Assembly (NCBI RefSeq): GCF_929443795.1
Contig: NC_064899.1
Span: forward strand, 15,339,501-15,403,500
Source: Astur gentilis
Taxonomy: Eukaryota; Chordata; Aves; Accipitriformes; Accipitridae
Direction of reading: 5' to 3'
DNA length: 64,000 nt
Shown: piece by piece, positions 53,801 to 64,000 of the stretch
Numbering within the stretch: position 1 is the first letter of the stretch
Layout: every line of letters starts with the position of its first letter
Program-made: the position numbers and the translations under genes
The notes under the pieces: model-generated
The model's database searches: none
What the model saw: the letters and a program-made list of their open reading frames with translations, nothing else
What the model was told of the DNA's origin: nothing

Positions 53801-56782
53801 TCTTATAAAATTTCTTTGCCATTACTACAGAGTAGCAAAATGGAAAAAAAAAAAAGTTGCAGATTAAAATGGTTCTTCTGGTGTAATGAAAAAAGCAGAA
53901 TCCATGCTAAGAGAAAATAACAAATCTTGTCTAACCTTTTATTGCTGTCATTTTCTTGAATGAAGAATTAAATGCACAACATTTTTACCATGCGAAATAC
54001 AGGCTGGTATATGAAACAGTTACCCATCGTTCATGTACAGGCTTATTAGAGATACTTGTGTACGTACAGGCACATGTATATGTTTATGCATGATCAAAAC
54101 ATTCACTAGCAACCAATGAATGCAAAACGTCCTTAAACTCAACTACTCCTTTACAAAAGACAGTGAGTGGGTATGGCAGTCAGAGATTAACCAAGCCTGC
54201 CTGCTCTTCCTGGTCTTTCCAAGGCAGCTGAAAGACCTATCTGATGCTGACGGACAACATTTAGGCTAAAAGATAACTTCATAAAAGGTGCAAGACAAGA
54301 CCCACACTCTAGAAGGAAAAGAGTCTGCCCTGTCAAGAGTCTGTTTTGGAGAAATGGTGTCTTTTTTCAGGGTCTACAGTAACAAGGTAATCTGGGTGTT
54401 CACAGGACTCAGACAGGAAAGGAGTTTTATTTTAAAATCTGTCCCAGATCTATTATGGCTCAGATGAGCCAGCAGAACCATGTTTTGTTGAAAGAAAAGC
54501 TGGAAAGCTTTTATTTTAGCAAGACTTACCCACCATCTGACTTACAACTGCCTTTTATTATTTAAGCTCATAGAACCAGTGAGAACCAAATGCTACCCAC
54601 ATCAAGTGAGAGTACCCTGAACATTAAGGTACTACAAATCAGTGTCCTCATTTCAGCATCCCAGATACATATCTATAAAGCAGGAACAATATTTCCCACC
54701 TATTCCAAGTGCTTTGATACCCTGAAATTGAACTCTTTTCAGAAGAAAGAAGTACTTGCTATAATAAAAAAGTTGTGCCAAGTAGGGCCTATCTAAGATA
54801 TTTTAAAACAAAAATAAATTTAGTACACTTCAATCATCCATTTCACGGCAAAAGTTACTGTTACAAAGGATAAGTTACAAAGGAACTTATCTTAGCCACA
54901 ATGTAGAAGAGATTTTCTGTAGCATTTTACTATGGAGATCCCACATCCACAAATTGTTACTTCTTTGATGAAGATTTCTGTATTGTGTGAGACTATCAGT
55001 GAGAACTCAGCACCAACCCTCAAAAATACTGGTTTGGCTGGAGACTGGGCTAATAAGTGGCCAAAACTGCATTAACACAGCAGAAAGTCTGACTACAAAT
55101 CAACCACTTTACGCTACAAATACCTGCAGCCATTAGGGTCCATTGAGCTCTCCCTCCATGGCAGCTGGCTGTGGGGCGGCAATCTCCCCTTGAGTAGGGA
55201 TGCCTCTCAAAGTTACCCCTCCAGGATGACATATCCCTTACCTGACACCAGACATCGATGAGTTGCTACGTGACATTTTTTGTATGTATGTAACATTTAA
55301 GATACATCTAGTAAGGTTAAGCAATAATCTTTGTACCCCATACTAACTTTAAGTGTAGGAAATAGTATTGACTGTCAGTCCATCTGTACTTATTAAATAT
55401 TTTACATACCTAAATTTACTGATTAGAACTCAATAAACTACTTGCTCAGATCAGTCTAAGTGATCTCTGACTCTTCTCCTGTGACATCCCCTCCTTCATC
55501 GTTTTCTCCAGCCTCTAATACTTCCCTGGAGGATATTGGATATCAAGGCTCTCCAAGAAAAAACCTCAAAAAGGAATGCTGAAAATGCTACTCATCACCA
55601 ACAGATACGAGAAAAAACAACTCAACATTTAAATATAATTGCATTGAATCAATCCAATCTGAATTGTTTCTTTGAGACACACTTTTCAAATACAAAAATA
55701 GCAGTGTTTGGGTTAAAAAAAAAGATAGCAAAGCTATGGTAGCACAAAACAACACCTGTTCCTGGGAGAAGAAATTCCAAATAAATAGTTTAACCTGCAC
55801 CAAAATATTCATACTTAATTGCCAAATCAAAGGGCCTAGCTTCCTACCAAAATAAGAATCCAGCTAACTGACCTGCTGGTTGTTAAAAGATTCATGTAAA
55901 AACAGACCATGGAGGAACAGGTGCACAAATTCATTTGATATTTAGTAAAAGTACTGCTGAGCTCTGACCGGTTTCAGTAAGTGCAGATTTTGCAAGGAGA
56001 GACAGCTTAAGCTTTGCAAGTGCCCTTAGAAAGTTCAGGTGTAGAAGCTTGCTTTCTTCAAATCTCCAGTTGTCACTGTGATAGACAGTGGTTACGTATG
56101 AGAAGTAATAAAGTACCTAAAGTATACCAAAGTATAATTCACATCTAAATAATATAGAACCCAGTGGAAGGAGCAGAGATGCTATAAATGCTACCCAGAC
56201 ACAGTCAGAGAAAAAAAATATTGCCAGTGACTCAACTTTTTCCAAAGAAAAAAAATCTATCACCCTGCTTGGACACATTTAGCTAGCATTACTTAATTCA
56301 CTTTAGGATTTTGTTGTTCTGCTAGTGTTCTAACACTGTATCTGGAGGTGGGGAAAAACAAACACAGAAGGCAATACTATATGCAGTGAGTGTCACAGCC
56401 GCTCTTCTAAACCTATAATGGAAGAAGGAAAGCTTGAGGAAAGGAAACTAATACACATGAGCTAGAGGAAACGAATTCAAAGGAAAATTAGGACAGAACA
56501 GAGAAGCAGAGTGGAGAGATAGTAAAGCAAACAGCAGAAAAGGTAACAGAAGAGCATATAAACTTTTGACAGCAAGGCCTGTTCCGGTTAATGGAACAAA
56601 CATCCCTAAATCCCCTATTGCAACTGTCATGGATAAACAGATGTTTCCCACCCTGTCAGACTCAAGGCGTACAAAAACTACTGTTCATCCAGAGATGCTA
56701 TGAGCAAGGATCTAGTTATTTCTGTAGTGGCATAAGACAATTAACTGAGGAGCGTACAACTCTTAGATGAAATGAAAGAAAT
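50825..56782. other. Plain AT-rich intron-like DNA next to LYRM4 exon 2
   Basis: No further exon was recognised. The only distinctive item is the G-rich motif at 52857-52882. A short GC-richer patch at 55110-55230 has no recognised content. Confidence 0.6.
52857..52882 (+). repeat. G-quadruplex motif after a T run
   Basis: A run of eight T or more leads into seven G, then AGGTAT, four G, AGGT and five G. Splitting the seven-G run gives four GGG blocks with loops of one, six and four bases, which meets the standard quadruplex pattern. The G-rich strand is the non-template strand for plus transcription and the template strand for LYRM4. Confidence 0.8.
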
Positions 56783-56790
56783 AAACATAC
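56783..56790 (-). promoter_or_regulatory. LYRM4: Splice donor of LYRM4 exon 2
   Basis: The exon ends CAG and is followed on the minus strand by gtatgttt, a good match to the vertebrate donor consensus. It cuts after a complete glutamine codon, so intron 2 is phase 0. Protein similarity to LYRM4 also stops here. Confidence 0.85.
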
Positions 56791-56911
56791 CTGCCGATGA
56801 ATAACCTCTAGGTTTACTTTGGCTTTATTCACTAGTTCTTCTATTTTTTCAGAATCCTTTATATTCTTGTTTTCTCTGAAGGCATCTCTTATCCTTCTAA
56901 TGGCATACGTT
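56791..56911 (-). CDS. LYRM4: LYRM4 (ISD11) internal coding exon 2
   Basis: LYRM4 is a small mitochondrial matrix protein of the LYR family. It binds and stabilises the cysteine desulfurase NFS1, together with acyl carrier protein, in the complex that builds iron-sulfur clusters on ISCU. Read on the minus strand, this 121-bp exon completes a split arginine codon and then encodes 40 residues starting TYAIRRIRDAFRENKN and ending LEVIHRQ. Against the human protein as I remember it (91 residues) these correspond to residues 30-69, about 29 of 40 identical, with no gap. They make up the middle of the three-helix bundle. The arginine before the final glutamine corresponds to human R68, whose change to leucine is linked to a respiratory-chain deficiency. 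The frame continues open at both ends into intron, but conservation stops exactly at the splice sites. The start codon and LYR motif (exon 1) and the C-terminal tail (last exon) are not seen in the window. The intact frame and perfect splice sites argue against a processed pseudogene. Confidence 0.93.
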
Positions 56912-56935
56912 CTAAACACAAACAATAAAAAGACG
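56912..56935 (-). promoter_or_regulatory. LYRM4: Splice acceptor of LYRM4 exon 2
   Basis: On the minus strand a T-rich stretch (tctttttattgtttgtg) runs into TTTAG directly before the exon. The exon's first base finishes an arginine codon begun in exon 1, so the intron is phase 2. This boundary agrees with the point where protein similarity to LYRM4 begins. Confidence 0.85.
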
Positions 56936-58197
56936 TGTATTCATAAATGTGCCAGTTTGTGACATTTCAACATTCTTTAAAACGTGCTGATTTTTAAAAA
57001 TAAATATATATAAACACACATATGTATTTTACCCAGTTTTATACATATATCTTTTTATTCAGGGTCTTGTCTTGCCCAGGTTGAAACAGTGACCAGATTC
57101 TTTAATAAAGAAAAAACAAAATAAAATTGGTTTTACTGGAAGTTATTGTAGAAAATCACCATATTTTGCATACCAGCCCAGTCTTTACTGCTTGTTATTG
57201 CTGTAAACATACTATTGGATGCCTGGCACAGATGCTGCAAAGTTCAAGAACATAACAAAAAGCCTAAGAACCAAAAAGTCATCCCCCAAATTATTTTGAA
57301 TCAGTGTGACTATTCTTATTCTGCATGCTCTAAAGGTCATTCAGCTAACCACTAAATACATTATATGTTATTACTTGTTCTGACTTTGTAATCTAGCAGT
57401 CAACTAGGGCAGACTGATGGACCAATTGTAACAGAAAGGGCTCCTTCCCTGTCACCCCTCTCCTCTCCTTACAAAGGATATTTCACCCCTCAGTCCAACA
57501 CTTCCTCATCCATGTCCCCACTAAGAAGCAATAACAGGACATAATCTCTGCAAGCAGGAAGAGGTTATGATCTCTGCTTTCAGGGAGGAAGGTCCAAAGC
57601 TGCAGCTATCTCCAAACCTCTCCCCTTTCTTTTCAACCCAGTAAAGAACCTTTATGCAGTCTGTAGCGTACTGCTCAATAAAAAACAGGGCCAATTTCAC
57701 TATTAAAATAAAATTCAGACTCAGCAGTAGATACTTTCATGACACACGTGCTTGGGAGGGGAAAGAGAAATGGCAGTAAACTGATCCTGCTCAGCTATGT
57801 TGATAATGTCCCACTTCTCTACCACCACATCACATCAGTATCATTTTTACTACAGAAAGTAAACCCTATGTGTGGCACTGGAGGGAAAAAAAAGAGGCTG
57901 CTGCAAGCACCACAAAGAATGTAATATTTCAACGACTGTTTTCAATCTTGTATAAAAGTGAAACACGAGACACAAAATTGCCTGAAATACTATCATAAAA
58001 AACTCAAAAGACGATGTTGGAAGAGAAAAATATTGGGGAGGAGACTGAGGGGGGAGAGGAAGAAGAGGAAAGATGAATAGCCAGCAGCACTCTGTACCCT
58101 TAGATGGTGTTATCCAGCTCTTAAGGCAGCCTCCACCAGCCAAGCAGCATATTTTCTCTTTGAGCTCATAAATAATACATTTCAGTCACAGGAATCA

Positions 58198-58400
58198 GGA
58201 TGGTTATGGAGTGCCACCCTGCTGCCACACACCGGCAGATGGTGCGTGCATTTAATGAGGGCCTGTTCCCCTATAATGTGACACTAGTGTGCATGAGTGA
58301 GTGTGTGTTTGTAAGTGTGAAGTTAACAGAATGCATTAAATATGGAAGCTCATTCTCACCCGCAGCTGCTGTCCTAGCAAGGTTTCAAGGGGAAGCTGCT
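58198..58400. other. Balanced-composition patch, possible conserved element
   Basis: A short GC-richer stretch (CCACCCTGCTGCCACAC, GGCAGATGGTGCGTGC, TTTAATGAGGGCC) followed by a GTGAGTGTGTG-type low-complexity part. A plus frame is open for 70 codons but shows no similarity I know. A non-coding conserved element is one possibility. Confidence 0.2.
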
Positions 58401-58568
58401 TATTTCTTCTAGAAAAGAAACAACCCCAAATCATTAAGATGTAACTTTGTTGCTTGATAATGGCTGGATTTCAAATCACCCAATATACATATGTAAGGTT
58501 AAAACTGTGCAGAAACATATAATATTTTCTGCAAGAAAGGAAGGGTTTACAAAAGACACAAAGACCTA

Positions 58569-58603
<35 letters not shown>
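58569..58603 (+). repeat. Compound AT/AC microsatellite
   Basis: An uninterrupted AT run passes directly into about eleven AC units. It is likely to vary in length between individuals. Confidence 0.95.
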
Positions 58604-60040
58604 TTTAGCTTAAAAGAAAAAACAACAACAAACAGCAAGTATCCATTACTGGGTACAAGTCTTTCAAAATGCAATACAAATGAGTAAATGCTATCTACAT
58701 AAAAAAGATAGATGGGACTAAACCAAATTCTTGTTCAGTACAACACCTACAGACCGGGTTTTTTGTTTTGTACATATGGTGCATTAATTGTTCCATTTTC
58801 TCTCTCTTCCTCTTGTTACACCCAACAGTTGTTGAAAAAGAAAAGATATGTACTTAGAAAACATCATCAGACCAGTTTTTATCTATAGTCAGAAAGTTGC
58901 ACTGTTTTTTCATTTTACAATTTCTTTAAACCTTTATGAATGTTAACACCCAAATGAAGTTATTTTACATAGGCTTTAACACAATCTTAATTCTACAGCT
59001 AAATCAATACATCTCCAGTATTCTCTAAACACGCTTCAAAGACTAGCTGTATATCCTGGTACTACTCTTTACTAAGGTTACATTGAGATTCAATATATCA
59101 CTTAAAATAAGCATGAGCGGAACTCAAAGCTCAAACCCAATACTATAGCAACTGCAAAATACCCTTTCTTCCTTATTCAGGTGCCAGGGGAACATTTCAC
59201 CAACACTCAAATTCTTTCAAAATTATGTAAAAAGTGTTAAGTCAAGATATAAACAAACTGGCAGGGTTTTTGTTTGTTTGTTTTTAAACAACAGCTTTTT
59301 ATATGCAACAACAGTTGTGAGCAGCGTCAATTCCAAACCTTCATACTCTTTACACTTCAAGAGTTTCTTAACAGAGCACGTACTAAAAGCTAGTACTAAC
59401 ATTAGGACTGCAATATTGCTGCAAGTCCTGAACAACTAAGCTCTTTTGAAAGTACAGTAACATGTATAGCAACATGTAGTGAAGATATACATGCTATGAA
59501 AAGAACTTGTTCATTCAGACATAGATCTCTTGGGTTTTTTTAAGAAGCGCTACTCCAAAGATCTTCTGGTTGATGAACAGACTGGTCAGCTGATCAGCTA
59601 CTCTAATGGTGTGTATTTTCAGTTCAATAAGCATAAACACCAAAACCCATCATGTACTATTTGAAGGCACAGCTCAAAATGCCAGTGGCAGACAATATAT
59701 GGTTATCTTCATAAAACTTTACAACATTAACCTAAAAGAAACACTATCTGAAGACAGAGTGACAGATGAAAAGCATACTGGCAAGTGAAACAGCTGCTGC
59801 ACCTTATGGATGATTATTTACCCAAGCTGGCACAAAGGAACTGAGGTCATACAGCACTGCAACGAGTTTAAGCAAAGTCAGTGAAGGGGAGCTGCTGCAA
59901 TTTTGCCACCCTCCCTGGTAGGCACAAAACTTCCCCCTGCCTCCTTCAGACTAGCTCAGCCAGTCTGATATTTGGCCCTGAGGTGAGCCAATCCAACTTG
60001 GTAACATGGCAGAAGGCCAACCTACTAAAACAGTGAACTT

Positions 60041-60055
60041 GTGGTGGTGGTGGTG
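60041..60055 (+). repeat. GTG trinucleotide run
   Basis: Five GTG/GGT units followed by TTGGG and a T run. Short simple repeat. Confidence 0.9.
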
Positions 60056-62136
60056 TTGGGTTTTTTTCTGGATTAGCGAGCTCCATCGGCTCTGCACGGC
60101 ACTGGATGAGCGTTAGTGCTGAGGTGGAGGGAATACAGCAGTACTCATTTAGATGGATACAGTTTGCGATAGATCCCCCTCAGAGAGACCAAGCAAGTTG
60201 CATAAACAAAGGGGAGTCTGCAGTTAGAAGGTACCAAGCAAGCTCTCCAGAGAAACAGAATTGGAAAGCAATTCTGCATACAGCTCCTATAGACCTTTGG
60301 GAAAGGTCCTAGGAACGCAACAGTGTTCATTAAGAAACATCACTGCAAATGAAAACTCAAACTGCATTTCACAATCTACTATTTTTCTCACCATTCTTTG
60401 GAAACAGATACTGAAAAATGGCCGAAAGATGGAATGAGGCATTTTCTTTTCTTTTTGCCATCCAAGCACACTGGAATTTTAATAGAGAACACCTTTGATT
60501 TTATCTTCTGCAAAGACCTTCTAGCAAGCTAGTGACAGCAGTACCCCAGCAAGAGTGTATAGTTGAATAGATTCACTCAGCGCTCTTTTACATATGCATG
60601 CTCAAAACACTTTTTGTGATCCCTACGTATGTGCATCTGTCACACAATTAACTCCCAATTAAATCAAAAGCATGTACTCAATGGGTAATAGACTCAGTGC
60701 AATGGCTTCAGACCAAAGCCACGGCAGGTGGATGGCTACGCAAAGTAACAGATACACATCAGCAGAAAACAGAGAGTGGTTGGGGGTTAACGCGAGAACA
60801 ATGCCAGGGCCAAAGCATTACCACCGACTCACAGGGAAAAGGCACTACCTGCTAATGTTACGAGACAACAATGCCCCCAAATAATAGTAAAAACCACAGA
60901 GTTACAGTTAGAAAATAGTCTTTTTCCTAATACTCAGTCATTCACCTCTACCTTCAAAGAGTTCATCTTTTTCCTTCCCCAAAGCACAATTGAAAAACTA
61001 ACATGTGTCCTCATAAAAATGAAGCCCACAAGAAGCAAAGTCTGAAACAGCTATTAAGGAAAAATGAAATTGCAACAGAGGTAGTTCAGAAAATAATAGC
61101 TGCTTGGAGATTTAGATATTTTTATTTCAAAATGTTTACTTATGTCATGCCTGACCAGAAAATAAAAAAAATCCGTTTCCTTTTCGAGTCTTAACTCTTG
61201 TATCTTTGTGCTCTGCTAAACCAGAGTGTAAGAAAAGAAGCTGAAATGCCAGGCAGACATAATTGCTTTTAAGTACACAGTACTATGCCTTCAAAATAAA
61301 ACTGGCCAAGCAATGTTTTCTCAGCACCGCTTTGCATTTACCAGTATCACAACATGCTAAAGGTTTAAGTCATCTTTCCAAGACAGCTTTACAAATATGA
61401 TGACATCTTGTCTTTGTGATTGTGAACAAATATAATGTATTAATAGATCACAGTTATAGGCAACATACTGTGAAATGTAACAGCTATTACAAATTGCAAG
61501 ACATTGAGCGTGTACACAAAGACAGAAGAGGAGTATTGTTGTACACAATCTGTGCAAGACAGATTACAAGGGAAGAGGCCTGCAGATTAGAACACTCAAG
61601 ACTTTCAGAACAGGTATAAAGTAAATTGCATTTTTCCTTATTAGCTTAAGTTGTATTTAATAAATTAAGGCAAACAATCAGTAGCCAACCTCTAGGAAGC
61701 CCACTGTGGTTAATAATCCTAAAATGAAGTATATGATGCTTTTATTTAAGGACACAAAATACTGATTTACAATACAGTAGTATTATATCAAGCAAGGGAT
61801 CCTTCTCATAAAAGGTCATTGTTTCCTTTCACTAACTGTATTTTCTTACCATTTCTCCCTTCCAACTAACACCTATTAAATTAAGGTAGCAACAGCATAA
61901 ATTTTCAGAATGTCCCATTACTACTAGCAGAATGTGCACCAGATGAGATTTGCCTAGCTGAATTTTCAGAATTACATAGAATTTAAAAATGGAAAGTTTT
62001 TATAATTAAAAAAAATCTGCAGAAAAATACCTTTAGTTTACTTTAAGCTTTCATTAATGCTAGTGAGGATGTCTCCATGTACAGAATTACTTCAGAGGGA
62101 ATGATTATTAATATGTGTTTACACATACAAATTTCC

Positions 62137-62160
62137 ATATATATATGTGTGTGTGTGTGT
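62137..62160 (+). repeat. Compound AT/GT microsatellite
   Basis: Five AT units followed by about seven GT units. It has the mirror composition of the AC microsatellite at 58569. Confidence 0.95.
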
Positions 62161-63066
62161 ATTTACATTCTTTTTTCCTCTATAGCGTTCTCATTAAAAG
62201 ACACCAATAAAGGTGTGGCAAAACTGCATGCAATTACCATTTAATACTAAAAAAAGAAACATTTGACAACCGATGCCTGTTTGAGACTGAGAGATAAATA
62301 CTTCATAGGGAAGTAGCTATAACTTGTCTGATTGAACACAGGATCAACAGAATACTTTATCAGCAAGGTGTTCTTCAAACTCCCATCACTAGACACATTT
62401 TCAGCACTGCCATCTCAAGCTACAGCACAACAACAATGACACCTGCCTGTTTTCTAAAATCAAAGCAAAGCCTATTCCTGGAACCAGGATTTGCTTGGGG
62501 GAGTGGAATTGGTGGCTGGAAGCTGGGAGGAGAGAAGAGTAAAGAAACAGGAGAAATTAGACTGTTGGTTAACCCGGTATTATTTCCTTGAATTTTCTAA
62601 TCAGAGTCCCTACACAGTCCTCACAAAAAGCCTATAGAATGAAACCTACAAGCCACTACTTGGTTTCTCTGCTGATATTGAAAACATGTGTTCCAAAATT
62701 GCCAAGAAATAGGCCTGGAAGAGAACAGCACTAGAGATACTTTATGAGAGAAGATTACCTCAGAAGAACAGGGGAGAGGAATAAAAATTGACCAACATCA
62801 GAAAACACACTTGAGAGCTGGTGACTGTGACCAGTGTGTATGACATATGCTGTATGATCAGATACACGGATTTGTAACTTATTTCTAAAGCAAATTTTGC
62901 TATTTTGTATCCCATATCTCAAAACTTCTAACAAAACCTTAACCTTCTCTGTCAAAGTTGCCCTAGATGAGAAAAAGCTTCTAATATGCATGCCCATTTC
63001 TAAAGAGTTTTCTTTCATTTTCTTTAATCAATTTAAAAAAGGAAAATGCCTCCCCACGCTTGTATC

Positions 63067-63084
63067 GAGAGAGAGAGAGAGAGA
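63067..63084 (+). repeat. GA microsatellite (nine units)
   Basis: Nine uninterrupted GA units about 110 bases before the CR1 3' end. Confidence 0.95.
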
Positions 63085-63196
63085 CTTGTGGCTGTTTTTA
63101 GGAAAGGAGGACTTTTTTTTTTCCTGACTGTATCCTTTTATCAGTTTGTGCCTGTACCCATTTCAAAGAAGACAGCACAGATGACCACCCGATCAA

Positions 63197-64000
63197 CAGG
63201 ATCACAGAAATCATTCATGTTGGAAAGCAGCTCGGAAGGTCTCTAGCCCCACCTCCTGCTGAAAGGAGGGTCAGCAATAGGATCAGACCAGGCTACTGAC
63301 GTCTTTGTCCAGTCCGGTCTTGAAAACCAGCATGGTGACCAGACCACCTCTCTGGGAACCATGCTCAATTGCTTGGCTGTCCTTGTGGGGAAAAAGCTTT
63401 TCCTTAAAGGCAGTCTGAAAACCTCTCTTCCTTCACTTCACATCTGTCGTCTCTTGTTCTGGCTGCTATTAGGTTCCCTCAATGTTGTTCTTTCTCCAGG
63501 CTGAACCAGCCCAGTTCCCTCAGTCTTTTCTCACAGGGCAAGTGCTTCTGCCCCCAGCCACCTTGGTGGTTTCTACTGAGCTTGCTTCAGGTTATCCATG
63601 TCTTTCCTGTATGGTGGGTGGGCGCAAGACTGAAGGCAGTACTCCAGATGCAGTCTAACAAGCACTGAGTAGAGGGGGATAATCACTCCCCTCAATCTGC
63701 TGGCTGAGCAACTCAGGAATGCTCTTGGCCTTCCTTGCTGCCAGGGTACACATCTGGCTGGCTGCTGGGATCCCTAGCCCCTTTTCAGCAGATCTGCTCC
63801 CTGGCCAGTCAGTCCCCAGCCTGTTCTGTAGCTGGGGCATCTCCTTCCCAGATGTAGGACATTGTACTTGTCCTTACTGAATTCCATAAGGTTGCTGTGT
63901 TGTCCTTTTCCTACAAGCTTCTGAGGTCCCTCTGGATGGTAGCCCTGCCCTCCAGCATGTTGGCTCCCCAATTTGGTGTCATCGGCAAACTTAATGAGCA
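63197..64000 (-). mobile_element. CR1 LINE, antisense, degraded and cut by the window edge
   Basis: CR1 is the main non-LTR retrotransposon of birds, and its second reading frame encodes endonuclease and reverse transcriptase. The plus strand shows the antisense 3' region in the usual order: GATCACAGAAATCATTCATG, CACCTCCTGCTGAAAGGAG, CCAGTCCGGTCTTGAAAACC, CCAGGCTGAACCAGCCCAG, ACTCCAGATGCAGTCTAAC, then GGTGTCATCGGCAAACTTAA at the edge. The element therefore lies on the minus strand with its 3' end near 63197 and its 5' part beyond 64000. Relative to the consensus as I remember it, about 100 bases are missing near 63463. No intact 3' octamer tail is visible. Confidence 0.92.
63655..63971 (-). 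pseudogene. CR1 reverse transcriptase C-terminal remnant, frameshifted
   Basis: Two minus-strand frames carry successive parts of the CR1 ORF2 C-terminus. The first (63774-63971) contains the NLMEFSKDKYNVLHLGR stretch, matching the 'NLMKFNKGKCKVLHLGR'-type motif after the reverse transcriptase domain. The second (63655-63840) continues with NRLGTDWPGSRSAEKGLG and then CTLAARKAKSIPELL. The frames differ, so a frameshift lies in the overlap at about 63774-63840. A deletion removes residues between the GLG and CTLAARKA parts. The copy is dead. The catalytic part would lie beyond the right edge. Confidence 0.85.

Larger units (their letters stand above)
1..56790 (-). other. LYRM4: Probable LYRM4 intron 2 (last exon not located)
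   Basis: This is the DNA downstream of exon 2 on the transcribed strand. The last exon should begin in phase 0 and encode about 20 residues (human: VHIGQLYS followed by a DKLIIE segment), then the 3' UTR. I searched by eye on the minus strand for codon patterns of GQ-L-Y and DKLIIE and found no hit with a splice acceptor. The last exon is either diverged, missed, or left of position 1. The interval is AT-rich and intron-like, with the repeats and GC-richer patches listed separately. Part of the left end could be intergenic. Confidence 0.5.
56912..64000 (-). other. LYRM4: LYRM4 intron 1 (partial)
   Basis: This stretch lies upstream of exon 2 in the direction of transcription. A GC-rich, CpG-rich first exon encoding the N-terminus with the LYR motif is expected, and none is visible up to 64000, so exon 1 is inferred to lie beyond the right edge. 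In mammals the LYRM4 promoter is shared head-to-head with FARS2, which predicts FARS2 further right. The interval holds an AT/AC microsatellite (58569), a GGT run (60041), an AT/GT microsatellite (62137), a GA run (63067) and a CR1 element from about 63197. No other coding exon was recognised. Confidence 0.7.

Noticed and set aside
1..64000. tRNA genes, CRISPR arrays, operons or other prokaryotic systems.
   Set aside because: No cloverleaf with A and B boxes, no spaced identical repeats and no packed long frames. The sequence is vertebrate intron-like throughout.
57000..64000. LYRM4 exon 1 or the FARS2 bidirectional promoter inside the window.
   Set aside because: No CpG island and no minus-strand segment resembling the LYR-motif N-terminus was seen before the right edge.

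Overview
This is vertebrate nuclear DNA, most probably from a bird. It is AT-rich and almost entirely non-coding, with no bacterial-style gene packing. It carries CR1-type non-LTR retrotransposon fragments of the avian/reptilian kind and no Alu or L1-like sequence. The other repeats are homopolymer runs and short microsatellites. CR1 elements also occur in turtles and crocodilians, so 'bird' is an inference from repeat type and low repeat density.

The one gene segment that can be named is a single coding exon on the minus strand at 56791-56911. Its 40 complete codons match the middle of LYRM4 (ISD11), the small mitochondrial LYR-motif protein that stabilises the cysteine desulfurase NFS1 in iron-sulfur cluster assembly. 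The exon has a good acceptor and donor, starts one base into the end of a split arginine codon and ends on a codon boundary. Exon 1 (start codon and LYR motif) should lie to the right and is not visible before position 64000. The last exon (about 20 residues plus 3' UTR) should lie to the left and was not found. Most of the window is therefore best read as LYRM4 intron: 56912-64000 is intron 1, and much or all of 1-56790 is intron 2, possibly with an unrecognised last exon or flanking DNA at the far left.

Layout: 1-2.8 kb holds two CR1-type fragments (541-611 and about 1440-1690) and a short GC-richer patch with an open minus frame. 2.8-7.1 kb is featureless AT-rich DNA. 7.15-7.93 kb has a C-rich quadruplex-type motif, a long pyrimidine tract and a small CpG-dense patch. 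8-20 kb is plain. A second CpG-dense patch lies near 20.4-20.5 kb. 28.2-29.35 kb and 35.69-36.09 kb are GC-richer islands with unrecognised open frames. 36-56 kb is plain intron with a few tandem repeats, A-tracts and a G-quadruplex motif at 52.86 kb. LYRM4 exon 2 lies at 56.8 kb. The right end, from 63.2 kb, is a degraded CR1 on the minus strand that runs out of the window.

I found no convincing new biological system. The most useful follow-ups are the CpG-dense patches and unexplained open stretches, as possible alternative or non-coding exons, and the missing LYRM4 exons.
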